Positions 25,184-35,021 are shown, numbered from the stretch's first letter. The stretch: 64,000 bases of DNA from Cyanobacteria bacterium SIG31 (GCA_015152465.1 SUTX01000010.1:1-64000); one strand, 5' to 3'. Notes: generated by a model from the sequence alone, not told the origin. Made by a program: numbers and translations.

Positions 25184-25454
25184 CAATAGGCCTCATAATA
25201 AGTATTGACATTATATTAACTTGCATAAAATCGTGTGATTCAATAGCTCGCACCGGATTATGTTTGTACTCTATCGTACATTCCTTTACTGCTATAAAAT
25301 TTTTACCAGTATTTAAAACTTCCGACAACAATCGTGTTTTTTTACCAATCTTTGGCATAAAAATATAACCACATATTATATGCTCTGCTGTTTCTATATA
25401 AACCTTTTCCCGCCAAGCAGAAGTAGTCAAATCTAGGATTTCTTTATTTTTCAT
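25176..25454 (-). CDS. Small beta-rich protein, DUF6812-like
   Basis: A 92-residue soluble protein. Alternating strands (KVYIETAEHIICGYIFMP, then FIAVKECTIEYK and VNIMSILIMRP) with a central LSEVLNTGKNFIAV match the layout of small beta-barrel proteins often annotated as DUF6812. The function is unknown. It lies between the pilC-like gene, 17 bases upstream, and the SDR gene it overlaps, so it belongs to the same transcript. Similar small beta-barrel proteins can act as adaptors or effector-binding modules, but no ligand motif is visible here. I am fairly sure it is a real gene and less sure of the family name. Confidence 0.6.
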   Translation of the reverse strand: MKNKEILDLTTSAWREKVYIETAEHIICGYIFMPKIGKKTRLLSEVLNTGKNFIAVKECTIEYKHNPVRAIESHDFMQVNIMSILIMRPIDG

Positions 25455-25471
25455 TTAACCTCACTTAATTT

Positions 25472-26674
25472 TTATGACATATATGACTGGAATAATGGCA
25501 AGTAAAGAGCTAACGCCATTACCAAAACAATAGAACCGATTACAAGCAACATTATAGGTTCAATCATTTTTGTCATTGTATCAATTATACCGTCAAGCGT
25601 TTTATCTAAGAATTTTACACCTTTATCAAGCATATCTCCCAATCGACCAGTTTGTTCCCCTGTAGATACCATAAATAAAAGCATCTTTGGTACAACCTTT
25701 GTCGATTTTAAAGCTTGTGAAACCTGCATACCTTGTTGAACTTTAACAATTGCTCCAGACATCTTATTCTTCAATACAGAATTTGTTAATGTTATATTTG
25801 CTAAGTGCAAACAATCCACAATCGGAATACCAGCTTCATACGAAACAGTCATAACAGATAAAAAGTTTGAATAATTAGAATATAAAATCAAATTATTCAA
25901 TAATGGTATTTTCAAAACTATTTTATCTAATATATTTCTAGCTGGCTGCCACCTCAATACAAGAAAAACAAATGCGATTAGGGCCACAATAAACAACGGA
26001 ATTGTATACCAGAACTCTTTCAAATAATCACCCGCATTAATCATCATCGTTGTAATCATCGGTAAAGCTTTTTCTTGCTGTTCAAACATATCTTTGAATG
26101 CAGGGAAAACAAATATTAACATAACTAAAGTAATTAGAAATGCTAAAACAACTACAAACATTGGATACATAAGCGTTCCTATAACTTTACCTTTAATATT
26201 ATCCTGCTTAGTTTGTAACTCATTAATACGTCCAAGAGTTTTTTCTAATTCACCAGATTCTTCACCAGCTTTTACAAGACCAATAAAAATATATCCAAAC
26301 ACATTTGGGTATCTCGCTAAAGTATCTGCAAAAGTAGAACCCGCCATAATTTGTGTTTTCAAAATCCTTGACATATCTCTAATTTTTTTCTTAGCTGCTT
26401 CTTGCTCCATAAACATTAGGGATTCAACAGCCGGAATACCAGATTGCAAAAGTATTTGCAAAGTTGAGATAAAATCAATTTTTTCTTTTAATGAAAGAGA
26501 TGTTAGCCCACTCTTAGATTTTTTATTTTTATTTTCTGCAAACTCGTTGATTTTAGTAGGAACAAGTCCCATTTTACGAATAACGTCACGAGCGTCTTTC
26601 AAGTTGGAAGCTGTAACTTCACCCTTTACTACTTCTTTTCCTTGTTTAAGTGCTATATAACTATATATTGGCAT
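25472..26674 (-). CDS. Type II secretion / type IV pilus inner-membrane platform protein (GspF/PilC)
   Basis: A 400-residue protein starting at the ATG at 26674 behind AGAGGT. It has the GspF duplicated architecture: two cytoplasmic helical domains, each with a KEKIDFISTLQILLQSGIP-like or NLILYSNYSNFLSVMTV-like pattern, and three membrane helices (about residues 165-190, 215-240 and 375-395). PAVESLMFMEQ and IPIVDCLHLAN mark the paired conserved sites. It forms the platform over which the pilus or pseudopilus is assembled, driven by the ATPase encoded immediately upstream. Confidence 0.9.
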   Translation of the reverse strand: MPIYSYIALKQGKEVVKGEVTASNLKDARDVIRKMGLVPTKINEFAENKNKKSKSGLTSLSLKEKIDFISTLQILLQSGIPAVESLMFMEQEAAKKKIRDMSRILKTQIMAGSTFADTLARYPNVFGYIFIGLVKAGEESGELEKTLGRINELQTKQDNIKGKVIGTLMYPMFVVVLAFLITLVMLIFVFPAFKDMFEQQEKALPMITTMMINAGDYLKEFWYTIPLFIVALIAFVFLVLRWQPARNILDKIVLKIPLLNNLILYSNYSNFLSVMTVSYEAGIPIVDCLHLANITLTNSVLKNKMSGAIVKVQQGMQVSQALKSTKVVPKMLLFMVSTGEQTGRLGDMLDKGVKFLDKTLDGIIDTMTKMIEPIMLLVIGSIVLVMALALYLPLFQSYMS

Positions 26675-26698
26675 CAATAAACCTCTTTCCTTTTATGA

Positions 26699-28738
26699 CT
26701 ACTCGTTAGCATAGCCTAGAACTCTAATAAATTCACTTGAAGTAGTATTGCCTTGAATTATGTGATCAAGACAAGAAAACTTAAGTGTTTTCATACCTGC
26801 AGCAACAGCTGCTTCTTCAATTTCAATATCATGTGCTCCTTGAGCAATTAATTTTTTTATTTCTCGTGTAATCGGCATAACCTCATAAATACCTATACGA
26901 CCAGTATAGCCTAAGTAACCACATTCTTTACAACCTTTTTTCCTATATAACTTTGTTTTAAGTAGCTGTTGTTGTATTTCAGGATTATTAGATATGTGCT
27001 TCGTTTCTTCTTCTGTTGGGAAATAAGCCTCTTTACAATGGTCACAAAGCTTTCTAACCAAACGTTGTGCAATGACCCCCGTTAATGTTGAAGATACTAA
27101 GTAATCTTTTGCCCCCATTTCAATCAAACGAGTCACAGTAGCTGCTGCAGAATTCGTGTGGACAGTACTTAATACTAAGTGACCAGTTAAAGCCGCAGAA
27201 ATAGCAACTTCAAGAGTTTCAAAGTCACGAATTTCACCAATAAGGATAATGTCTGGATCTTGTCTTAAAATCGCTCTCATACAAGACGCAAAAGTAATAT
27301 CAGCTTTCGGATTAACCTGCGATTGATTTATACCTTCTAGTTTAATTTCTATAGGATCTTCTATCGTTGTTATATTAACATCTTCATTGTTTAAAGCTTT
27401 TAAAATAGTATACAAAGTAGTAGTTTTACCAGAACCCGTAGGACCTGAAGTTAAAATAATACCATTCGGACATTGCACCATGTCATGTATTTTTTCTAGA
27501 TCTTCATCCGAAGCACCTTGTATAATCATTTTTTCGCCAGACGTTTTTAAACTTACCGCCGGAGCAAGAATACGAATAACAACTTTTTCTTTACCAGATA
27601 CTGGTAAAGTATTTATACGAAAATCGTACATTCTATCATTATATTTTATAGAAAAAGTTCCGTCTTGAGGTCTTCTGTGTTCTGCAATATTCATCCTTGC
27701 TAAAACTTTAAAACGAGTTATAACGGCTTGTTCTATACTACCAGGAATTTCTAATACTTTTTTCAATATCCCATCTGAACGCAAACGAACTACATAATAT
27801 CCTAAACGAGGTTCAATATGAATATCAGAAGCTTTTGCGTCTATAGCATCTGTAATAATTTTATATACGAATTTCGCAACGTTACCGCTTGCATCTTGAA
27901 GCTCTTTCTCTACTTGAACCCATAAAGTTTCTTCTTGGTTATATTCAGCAGCTTCTTCTTCAATACTCTGAATAATTCTTTCTGTTTCTTTTGCGTGTTG
28001 CTCACTTTTTTTAATGAGTTCATATTCTTTTAAGTACATTTCGTACTCAAAATATGGTATCGCATAGACATTAAGAGGACGTCCAGTAGATAGTGAAATT
28101 TCTCTAATTGTATATTTATCTTCTGGATTAACCATTGCAACTGCAAGCTTATTGTCTTCCATAGACATAATGATAGTCCGTTTTTTGGCTATAAAATCAT
28201 CTGGTAATAATTTCAAAATTGCATTATCTACTACAATATTTGATTTTGAAATCACCTCACAACCGAACTTTTTCTTTAAATAAGAAACTATCCTTTCATA
28301 AGTAAGATAACCTTTCCCATAAAAGATAGCATCTAGTGGTAATTGCTTTTCTTGAGCCTCTTTCTGCGATTCAACCAACTGCTCTTCTGTAATCCAACCA
28401 ATAGAAACCAACATCTCTTCTGCTGATAACTCTTTTGGTTCTACATCATTAGATGATGCACTAGAAACCGATTCTGCATTAGAAATAAAGCTAAATAAAT
28501 CCTCAAAATCATTATGCTCAACAGGAATAAATTTAGGGGCATAACCTGAAAACTTGTCTTTTATGAGAACTTCTATTTTACTTTTATCAGCAAGATTTTT
28601 TTTATTTATGATTACAAAAACATCTTCTTGTCTTTTATCAACTGGAATAAAACCTGATGTTTTCATCAGGTTTAATTCAAAATTTTTCGTATATTCTTTT
28701 TTTATACTGTTTTTTAGTTTTTCTAATTGATTAGACAT
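26699..28738 (-). CDS. Assembly ATPase of type II secretion / type IV pilus (GspE/PilB)
   Basis: A 679-residue ATPase. An extra N-terminal region of about 90 residues precedes a MshEN-type domain (about 100-210, LVSIGWITEEQLVE). The catalytic domain has Walker A GPTGSGKTT (432-440), IRDFETLEVAI with the Walker B/Asp box region, and a tetra-Cys zinc motif (CDHC then CKECGYLGY). The enzyme hydrolyses ATP to push pilin subunits into the fibre. The N-terminal MshEN domain suggests c-di-GMP control, as in MshE and some PilB proteins. It lies between the pilC-like gene and the secretin. Confidence 0.92.
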   Translation of the reverse strand: MSNQLEKLKNSIKKEYTKNFELNLMKTSGFIPVDKRQEDVFVIINKKNLADKSKIEVLIKDKFSGYAPKFIPVEHNDFEDLFSFISNAESVSSASSNDVEPKELSAEEMLVSIGWITEEQLVESQKEAQEKQLPLDAIFYGKGYLTYERIVSYLKKKFGCEVISKSNIVVDNAILKLLPDDFIAKKRTIIMSMEDNKLAVAMVNPEDKYTIREISLSTGRPLNVYAIPYFEYEMYLKEYELIKKSEQHAKETERIIQSIEEEAAEYNQEETLWVQVEKELQDASGNVAKFVYKIITDAIDAKASDIHIEPRLGYYVVRLRSDGILKKVLEIPGSIEQAVITRFKVLARMNIAEHRRPQDGTFSIKYNDRMYDFRINTLPVSGKEKVVIRILAPAVSLKTSGEKMIIQGASDEDLEKIHDMVQCPNGIILTSGPTGSGKTTTLYTILKALNNEDVNITTIEDPIEIKLEGINQSQVNPKADITFASCMRAILRQDPDIILIGEIRDFETLEVAISAALTGHLVLSTVHTNSAAATVTRLIEMGAKDYLVSSTLTGVIAQRLVRKLCDHCKEAYFPTEEETKHISNNPEIQQQLLKTKLYRKKGCKECGYLGYTGRIGIYEVMPITREIKKLIAQGAHDIEIEEAAVAAGMKTLKFSCLDHIIQGNTTSSEFIRVLGYANE

Positions 28739-28740
28739 AA

Positions 28741-30618
28741 TTATAGTAAGCTGTCAGCGACAGTTCCATCTCCGTCATTTAATATTTTCGGAGTTAACAT
28801 AATAACAAGTTCGTTTTTAGCTTTAGTAGTAGAAGTAGATCTAAAAATAGTACCGATTACAGGAATATCACCAAAGAAAGGTATCTTATTGACGACTTTC
28901 TGTTCAGTTTCTTGGATTAGACCACCAATAACCAATGTCTCACCATCTTTTATTCGAACGTTCTTAAGATCAAGATCTCTTCTGCTTAATAATGTTGCAG
29001 CTAAATCTGATTGTCCAGTAACTTCACTTTGAGTTCTAACCTCGCTTGCTACTGTTGAATACTCAGGTGTAATATTCATTGTGACATAGCCTTCTGGAGA
29101 AATGAACGGAGTTAATGAAACTTTTATACCCAAATCAGAACCAATTGTATATGTTTTTTGAGCCGCACCTGTTGTTGCTCCATATCCAGCACCAGTTGAT
29201 GTTAGATATTCAGATGTAACTTTTTCCACATAGTCTTGAGTTAAGTCAATCACAGATTCTTGCCCATTTGTAATCATAATTTTAGGATTTGCAAGAACAC
29301 GAGCTTTACGGTTCTCAATCAAATAACTCATTTGCCAAGAAATATTGGTCGAACTTGGCATCACAGCATGATATGTCTGTGCAATTTGGTTTGGGACTTT
29401 CCAAACGGTACCTTCATCAGTTTTTGATTCATATGGTTCCCCAGTTTTATTTTCCCACATATATCTTGTTCTTTCTACATATTTATTACCAGAACCAGCC
29501 ATTCTTGAAGCATTAGAAGATGTACCGTTGAAGTTAAATCCAAAGCTCTTGCTCTCAAAAGTCCATTGGTTTTGGAACTCTTTACTTCCTTGTTCGTTAA
29601 GTTCTACAATTGAAACTTCCAAGAAAGCTTGAGGTTGTTTTATATCATTTGTTTTTATAAAATTTTCAATCATATTAGCTTGCGCTTCAGAACCACCCAT
29701 TAATGTGATTGTTCCTCTTTGAGGAAAGTAAGCTATAGATAAGTTCTGTAAATCAAAAGGTGCAACAGCTTGGCTTGCAGCTGAAGAAGAAATTGAACAT
29801 GCAACAATGCCTTCACCTAATTTTAAATCAGAACCACCTTTGCTTACTGCGGCAGCACCACCAGTCATACCACCAGTTGTTCCAGCAGATTTACCACCAC
29901 TTGAAATACCTCTTGATGGTAAAAGTAAATTACATATCATATTTGCCATTTCAGCAGGTGTAGTGTGATTTACTGCAAATGTTTTTGTAAATGGTTCTTT
30001 ATCAAATTGCTCTACAACTTTTTTTACAATTTCGGCATCAGATGGCATACCAAAGACTATTAATTCATTTGCAGCTGAATTAACTGTTGCAGCCTCAACA
30101 CTAGATAATCCTACTTTTTTCATACCAAATACATTCTTATTCAAGAAATCTGCAATCTTTTGAGCGCTTACATATTTGATTGGAAAAACCATCATTTCTT
30201 GTTTTGAATATGCAGCATTAGCAGGGCTATCACTCGCCATAACGATTAGGGCTTTACCTTGCTTATAATAATTTAATCCAGCAATTTGTAGCACCAAAGC
30301 AAAAGCTTCGTTCACTGTAGTATTAACCAAATCTAAAGTTACTTGACCTGAAACAGATTCGTGGAAGACAATATTCATGCCTGCTTTATCAGCAAACATT
30401 CTCAAAACTTGTTTTACATCCGAATCTCTTAGACTTAACGTGATAGTATCGCTGTTTTCAATCAAGTTAACACTTCCTGACAAATTCATAGATGTAGAAT
30501 ATGGCGCAACAACAGGTTCAGCAGTCAAGCTATTTTCCGTGACCGCTATAGTTGATGGTGCAGTAAACGCTATTAATAGCGCTGCTGACAATATTCTTTT
30601 TATGTTACTATAACTCAT
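28741..30618 (-). CDS. Outer-membrane secretin (GspD/PilQ family)
   Basis: A 625-residue secretin with an N-terminal signal region (AALLIAFTAPSTIA). A STN-like domain follows (about 55-130, LRDSDVKQVLRMFADKAGMN), then ring domains (VFPIKYVSAQKIADFLNKN; FAVNHTTPAEMANMICNLL), then the secretin core ending in GETLVIGGLIQETEQK and KIPFFGDIPVIGTIF and a KNELVIMLTPKIL strand. It forms the gated ring in the outer membrane through which the pilus or secreted protein passes, which itself shows a Gram-negative-type envelope. The gene overlaps the upstream one by one base. Confidence 0.92.
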   Translation of the reverse strand: MSYSNIKRILSAALLIAFTAPSTIAVTENSLTAEPVVAPYSTSMNLSGSVNLIENSDTITLSLRDSDVKQVLRMFADKAGMNIVFHESVSGQVTLDLVNTTVNEAFALVLQIAGLNYYKQGKALIVMASDSPANAAYSKQEMMVFPIKYVSAQKIADFLNKNVFGMKKVGLSSVEAATVNSAANELIVFGMPSDAEIVKKVVEQFDKEPFTKTFAVNHTTPAEMANMICNLLLPSRGISSGGKSAGTTGGMTGGAAAVSKGGSDLKLGEGIVACSISSSAASQAVAPFDLQNLSIAYFPQRGTITLMGGSEAQANMIENFIKTNDIKQPQAFLEVSIVELNEQGSKEFQNQWTFESKSFGFNFNGTSSNASRMAGSGNKYVERTRYMWENKTGEPYESKTDEGTVWKVPNQIAQTYHAVMPSSTNISWQMSYLIENRKARVLANPKIMITNGQESVIDLTQDYVEKVTSEYLTSTGAGYGATTGAAQKTYTIGSDLGIKVSLTPFISPEGYVTMNITPEYSTVASEVRTQSEVTGQSDLAATLLSRRDLDLKNVRIKDGETLVIGGLIQETEQKVVNKIPFFGDIPVIGTIFRSTSTTKAKNELVIMLTPKILNDGDGTVADSLL

Positions 30619-31280
30619 TATTTTACACCTCCGAATTTATTTCCAAGATTAGAAACATCATTATGATTCAATGTTCCCTCTGTTAAAATTTCACCAATAC
30701 CAGCTTTGTAAACGTTCGCACCTAGTTTTACAGTTACAGAATCCTGTGCGATATTCAAAACTTTGTAATTATTTACTACATCACCCTTTTTAACCAAGTA
30801 ATCATTGCCCTCAATATTTAGAATTGCAGATGGGCTGTATTTGTCATACAGAATACCTGAAACTATCGTATCCATAACTCTAGCAGCATCTGAACTCTCA
30901 TCAATTTTTTCAGGTGGTTCAACCAAGCTATAAGATGGAACATCTGAAGCTTTTCCACTTCCAATATCACGATATGGTAAAAATGGATTAGCTTTTACTG
31001 TCCCAGCAGGGATTGAAATAACGCTTTTAGGTGATGCCGTCGCAGCAATTGAAGCATTATTAAATGTAGCGACATTCGACTCGCTTGTAGTCACTTCGGT
31101 CAGACCAAGATGTAAATACCAAGCTAACGCCGCCACTAAAAATACCACCACACCGGCACAACAATACAAAATTTTAAAATTAATTTTTTTCTTGCAAACA
31201 TCCTGCTCTACAGATACTTCTTCAAAAGAATCCGTAATAGACTGTTCACATTTTCTCTTCATATAATTCCGAACTCTCAT
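30618..31280 (-). CDS. GspC/PilP-like inner-membrane linker protein
   Basis: A 220-residue protein with a short cytoplasmic part, one membrane helix (about residues 37-57, LYCCAGVVVFLVAALAWYL), a linker, and a C-terminal domain (about 130-200, IVSGILYDKYSPSAILNIEG then YLVKKGDVVNNYKVLNI) that fits the homology region of GspC and PilP. These proteins connect the inner-membrane platform to the secretin. The start is weakly supported: ATG 31280 and ATG 31262 are both possible. It is the first gene of the operon and overlaps the secretin gene by one base. Confidence 0.75.
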   Translation of the reverse strand: MRVRNYMKRKCEQSITDSFEEVSVEQDVCKKKINFKILYCCAGVVVFLVAALAWYLHLGLTEVTTSESNVATFNNASIAATASPKSVISIPAGTVKANPFLPYRDIGSGKASDVPSYSLVEPPEKIDESSDAARVMDTIVSGILYDKYSPSAILNIEGNDYLVKKGDVVNNYKVLNIAQDSVTVKLGANVYKAGIGEILTEGTLNHNDVSNLGNKFGGVK

Positions 31281-31476
31281 CTCAAACTTCTAACTACTTG
31301 TTCTTCCTATTCTTTATTAACCATACAATACAAATATCGTATTTGAATCATTTGTCTAACCTATTTCATTACCATCAAATATCAAACTTGAAATAGTATT
31401 TTAAGGTCACAATGACATATAATAATCATACCATATTTTCACAATATAGCAACAGGTTTATTTGCAATAAATAAAA

Positions 31477-32058
31477 CTAATTTGAATACGGCAAATAGGT
31501 ATAGGCATTAAAATCTATAGAACCATATATTATTTTCACAAAAGATTCATTAAAAGGCAGTATTCTAGCAAAATCAAGAGTTTCCTCTCCATAATCATCT
31601 TGAGTCTCAATTACCTCAACCTTACCTTTAAAAAACTGCGACTGGTAGAAATTTAAATACATTTTGTTACTGTCTTCATCTCTTTCGCCAATCACCTTAT
31701 AGAAGCCTCGTTCCAAAACTTGGCTACCAAGCACAATATTAACTGGGAGATTTATTAAAATTCCATCTTCCTTAAGGTTCGTTATTTTTATTTCAGAGAA
31801 GTCTTTTTCCGGATTTAGCTCCGAATGCAAACTAGTTCCGCCACCACCTATACGTTTAAGTTTCTTATGCCAAGCTTTATCTTTCTTTTTCTGCCCTTTT
31901 TCCTCAAGCGCATCCATAACTTGTTCAAATTCTTGATTTGTTACAGTTTGTTGCCCATCCCACATCCTATCAATATCAGAAAAATCATCCCAATCTTCTG
32001 CAAAGGATTGTGCATTAAAAAATACCAGACAAAATATCAATAAAAATAGCTTTCTCAT
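31477..32058 (-). CDS. Exported protein of unknown function
   Basis: A 193-residue protein with signal peptide MRKLFLLIFCLVFFNAQSFA. The mature part has an acidic start (EDWDDFSDIDRMWDGQQ), a lysine-rich middle helix and a beta-rich C-terminal half (ILINLPVNIVLGSQVLERG, VKIIYGSIDFNAYTYLP). It lies 197 bases upstream of the GspC-like gene and divergent from the TPR gene at 32164. It could be an accessory periplasmic component of the secretion machine, but the gap makes co-transcription uncertain. The family is not recognised. Confidence 0.6.
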   Translation of the reverse strand: MRKLFLLIFCLVFFNAQSFAEDWDDFSDIDRMWDGQQTVTNQEFEQVMDALEEKGQKKKDKAWHKKLKRIGGGGTSLHSELNPEKDFSEIKITNLKEDGILINLPVNIVLGSQVLERGFYKVIGERDEDSNKMYLNFYQSQFFKGKVEVIETQDDYGEETLDFARILPFNESFVKIIYGSIDFNAYTYLPYSN

Positions 32059-32104
32059 AATTATAGTTTAATATTTTTTTCCAAAAAGTAAAGAGAGCTA
32101 TTTT

Positions 32105-32132
32105 TTGCTTTTTTTCATAAATATTGTATAAT
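32105..32132 (+). promoter_or_regulatory. Promoter of the TPR gene at 32164
   Basis: TTGCTT (32105-32110) and TATAAT (32127-32132) are separated by 16 bases, a normal sigma-70 arrangement. The gene starts 32 bases after the -10 box, and GTAGGAAGC provides its ribosome site. Confidence 0.6.
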
Positions 32133-32163
32133 GTATATATAGATAAGAAAGTAGGAAGCTTTA

Positions 32164-33822
32164 ATGGTAAATCTTAATATAATAGTTATTGCAGCAGCAT
32201 TTATACTTGCACTAACCGCAATTTATGTTTTATACGCCATTATGATGTACCAAGGTGGCAAAGGTACTAAGGGAAGCGAGCTCCAGCTTTCTACCAAAAA
32301 TATTTTAGACCAAGTCGAAGTCCTTTTTGAAAAAGGCGAATATGCTTTAGTTCAACTATTAGCAACAAAATATTTGGATAGAGTTCCTTCACACTTAGAA
32401 GTTCGCCAATACTTATCACAAGCATATTACAAAGATAAAAAATACAATAATTGCATTAAGCAATGTTTGATAATACTAAAAAAAGATTCAAATAATATAG
32501 ATACAAGAAAATTGCTTGGGGATTGCTATATAAAAAAACAAATGCTTGGTAAAGCAATAAAAGAATATGAGGGCATATTTGATTATAGAAGCAGAGACAA
32601 AGAAGTTGTTCGCACTTTAGCAGAACTTTATACAGAAACGGATCAAACGTTTTCTGCAATATCTGTGTATAACATCTTGTCAGATTTAATGGAGCAAAAT
32701 GAAGACATAGCAGATGTCCAACTCATTTTAGCAGAGCTTAACGAGCAGGCTCGAGACTATCCAGCTGCTTTTGAAGCATATAAAACCAGATTGGGTATCT
32801 ATCCTACAGATGTTTCTACCAATCAAAAACTCGTGGAATTATATATAAAAATTAAAAACTACCCAAAAGCAATAGAAACTTTGCAGTACATGCTAAGTTT
32901 TGTAATCGAACCAAAAGTTCTGCTATGGACATTTGAACATTTAGTGGAACTCTATGTTGAAACAGAAGAATATGAAAAAGCTATTGAGTTTTCTAACAAA
33001 CTTTTGGAAGTACAGGGCTCTGACAAGTTTAAAGTTAGAAACGATATTGCAACATTCCACTTAAAACTTGATAAATATGATACAGGCATAGCTATCCTAG
33101 AAGAACTCGTAATGATGTCACAAAATGGCTATGATGTAACAGTACAGCTAGCAGAATCATATATTACCTGCAAAGAATTCCAAAAAGCTCTTGATAAATA
33201 TTTAGCCTTGCTAGACAAAGCTACTCAAAAAGAAGCCAAAAATGTTAGACTGTTAATTTGTGAATTATATATAAACTGGGCGATTGATTGTGCTGAAAAA
33301 GAAAAATACGAAGAATCTTTCCGTTTATTAGAAGAAGCAGCAGAATACAACACTTTAAACCCTGAAATTTATTACAATAAAGCTCTTAACCACTTATCTC
33401 AAAGAAGCTATGCAGCAGCAGTAGAACTTATACATAGAGCTTTAGAATACGATAAACAAAAAGATTTTCATCCTAAATACTATTTAAAATTATCTGAAGC
33501 ACACCATAATCTAGGAAATTTCTTTGAAGAAAAGAAAGCTCTATCAGATTTATTAAAGATAGATGAAAAAAATCCTATGGGGCTATACCGAAGTGGGTTA
33601 ATGTATATCGCTCAACACGATACTAAAAACGCAGAAGAATCTTTCAAAAAAGCTCTTCAAAGTGACCCACAACTTATACAGGCAAAATATAACCTAGCTT
33701 TAATATATGAAAGCAACAACAGAGATAAAGCCAAAGAACTCTATATTGAAGTTCTTGAGCAAGATCCAAGCTTTGAAGAAGCTAAAAATGCCTTAGCAGA
33801 CTTGTCAACATCAGATTACTAA
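32164..33822 (+). CDS. Membrane-anchored TPR-repeat protein
   Basis: A 552-residue protein. One N-terminal membrane helix (about residues 5-27, IVIAAAFILALTAIYVLYAI) is followed by about twelve tetratricopeptide repeats, for example EVRQYLSQAYYKDKKYNNC and IQAKYNLALIYESNNRDKA. The repeats probably face the cytoplasm or periplasm and serve as a docking scaffold. It is read away from the secretion operon and the exported protein gene. TPR proteins of this layout are often found beside pilus genes (PilF-type or LapB-like roles), but the repeats alone do not decide this. Confidence 0.85.
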   Translation: MVNLNIIVIAAAFILALTAIYVLYAIMMYQGGKGTKGSELQLSTKNILDQVEVLFEKGEYALVQLLATKYLDRVPSHLEVRQYLSQAYYKDKKYNNCIKQCLIILKKDSNNIDTRKLLGDCYIKKQMLGKAIKEYEGIFDYRSRDKEVVRTLAELYTETDQTFSAISVYNILSDLMEQNEDIADVQLILAELNEQARDYPAAFEAYKTRLGIYPTDVSTNQKLVELYIKIKNYPKAIETLQYMLSFVIEPKVLLWTFEHLVELYVETEEYEKAIEFSNKLLEVQGSDKFKVRNDIATFHLKLDKYDTGIAILEELVMMSQNGYDVTVQLAESYITCKEFQKALDKYLALLDKATQKEAKNVRLLICELYINWAIDCAEKEKYEESFRLLEEAAEYNTLNPEIYYNKALNHLSQRSYAAAVELIHRALEYDKQKDFHPKYYLKLSEAHHNLGNFFEEKKALSDLLKIDEKNPMGLYRSGLMYIAQHDTKNAEESFKKALQSDPQLIQAKYNLALIYESNNRDKAKELYIEVLEQDPSFEEAKNALADLSTSDY

Positions 33823-33992
33823 ATTTCCTCTGGTATAAAGATTGCCGTATCTGACAAATAGTCACGAGCGTCTTCAATACTGGAAAAACGAGGTACAATA
33901 CGCTGATAATCCAGAACTACAGAAATAATGTCTTCTGTAGACATTTTTATAATTCTTCTGCCTCCATCAACTGATTCAATTATTCTTGCCAT
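33819..33992 (-). CDS. Small protein of 57 residues, unknown function
   Basis: An ATG at 33992 follows AGAGGTGAG at proper spacing and opens a frame of 57 codons ending in TAG (33819-33821). The stop overlaps the end of the convergent TPR gene by four bases. The product (MARIIESVDGGRRIIKMS... ending in AIFIPEEI) is soluble and acidic at the C-terminus, with a repressor-like or adaptor-like size but no recognised motif. The strong ribosome site and filled position between two converging genes make it a likely real gene. Confidence 0.6.
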   Translation of the reverse strand: MARIIESVDGGRRIIKMSTEDIISVVLDYQRIVPRFSSIEDARDYLSDTAIFIPEEI

Positions 33993-34085
33993 TTTCTCAC
34001 CTCTTTAAATTTAATAACGGCAAACAAATAAGTGAACTTTAATAGAATCAACTATTTTATATAGGAATCTTTTTTAAGATTTGAA

Positions 34086-35021
34086 CTAAAAAACTACTGC
34101 ACCTTGTTCTTCAACTTTAAGCGTTCTTATATCAACCTTAATGTTTTGCGCTTCCCAAATATCTTTGACTGTAGATTTAACCTTATCTAAATCATACTTA
34201 TATGAAATAATCAGCATAGATGGCCCTGCTCCAGAAAGGACACAGCCCAGAACTCCATCTTCATGTTTGAATGCTTCCATTATTTCTTTCATACCAGGTA
34301 CAAGTTTTTCTCTATATGGTTGGTGTAATTTGTCTTTCAAAGCTACTTTCATTAGTTTTGCATCTTTTACATTAAGAGCGTGCACAAGCATAGCAAGCCT
34401 TTTTGCATTGAAGATGGCATCTTGCATTGGAACTTCTTTTGGTAAAATGGAGCGCGCAATCTCTGTAGATAACTCAAAATCTGGAATACATACAGTTATA
34501 TCCCACTCTTCAGGCCAATCAAGCTTACAGTAAGAAAGTGTGCCATCTTCTTCTTGAGTAGCTAGAACAACTCCACCCAATATTGCTGGAGCAACATTAT
34601 CAGGATGTCCCTCTACCTCTGTTGCGATAGCCAAAAGTGCTGTTTCATCCGCTGGATTACCAAGTAGTTTATTTGCAGCAAGTAGTCCTCCTACAACAAT
34701 AGAAGAAGAACTTCCTAATCCTCTTGTTATCGGAATACCTGTTTGTATATTAATCTTTAACTCTGAAGGTTCTTGCCCAATTGAATTATAAAGCATCTCA
34801 ACAGCTTTATATACTAAATTATTCTCATCACGAGGAATACTGTCAAAGACCATATCATCAATAGATTCTTCCTCTGACATGACATTTATCTCAATCCCAG
34901 TACCAGGTAAAACTGTTTCTTCTATAGTAATTGTATTGTATATAGGAAGCGCCATTCCTAGACAATCAAAACCGGGGCCAATGTTTGCCGAACTGGCAGG
35001 GACCTTTACACTAACTTTCAT
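34086..35021 (-). CDS. thrB: Homoserine kinase
   Basis: A 311-residue GHMP-family kinase that phosphorylates L-homoserine on the way to threonine. The N-terminal PASSANIGPGFDCLG and the ATP-binding loop RGLGSSSSIVVGGLLAAN are complete, and the C-terminal LGCVLSGAGPSMLI is the third family motif. Length is normal. AAGGAG lies 13 bases before the ATG, a long spacing. It stands alone, with the 57-residue gene downstream on the same strand and a divergent unknown gene upstream. Confidence 0.95.
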   Translation of the reverse strand: MKVSVKVPASSANIGPGFDCLGMALPIYNTITIEETVLPGTGIEINVMSEEESIDDMVFDSIPRDENNLVYKAVEMLYNSIGQEPSELKINIQTGIPITRGLGSSSSIVVGGLLAANKLLGNPADETALLAIATEVEGHPDNVAPAILGGVVLATQEEDGTLSYCKLDWPEEWDITVCIPDFELSTEIARSILPKEVPMQDAIFNAKRLAMLVHALNVKDAKLMKVALKDKLHQPYREKLVPGMKEIMEAFKHEDGVLGCVLSGAGPSMLIISYKYDLDKVKSTVKDIWEAQNIKVDIRTLKVEEQGAVVF

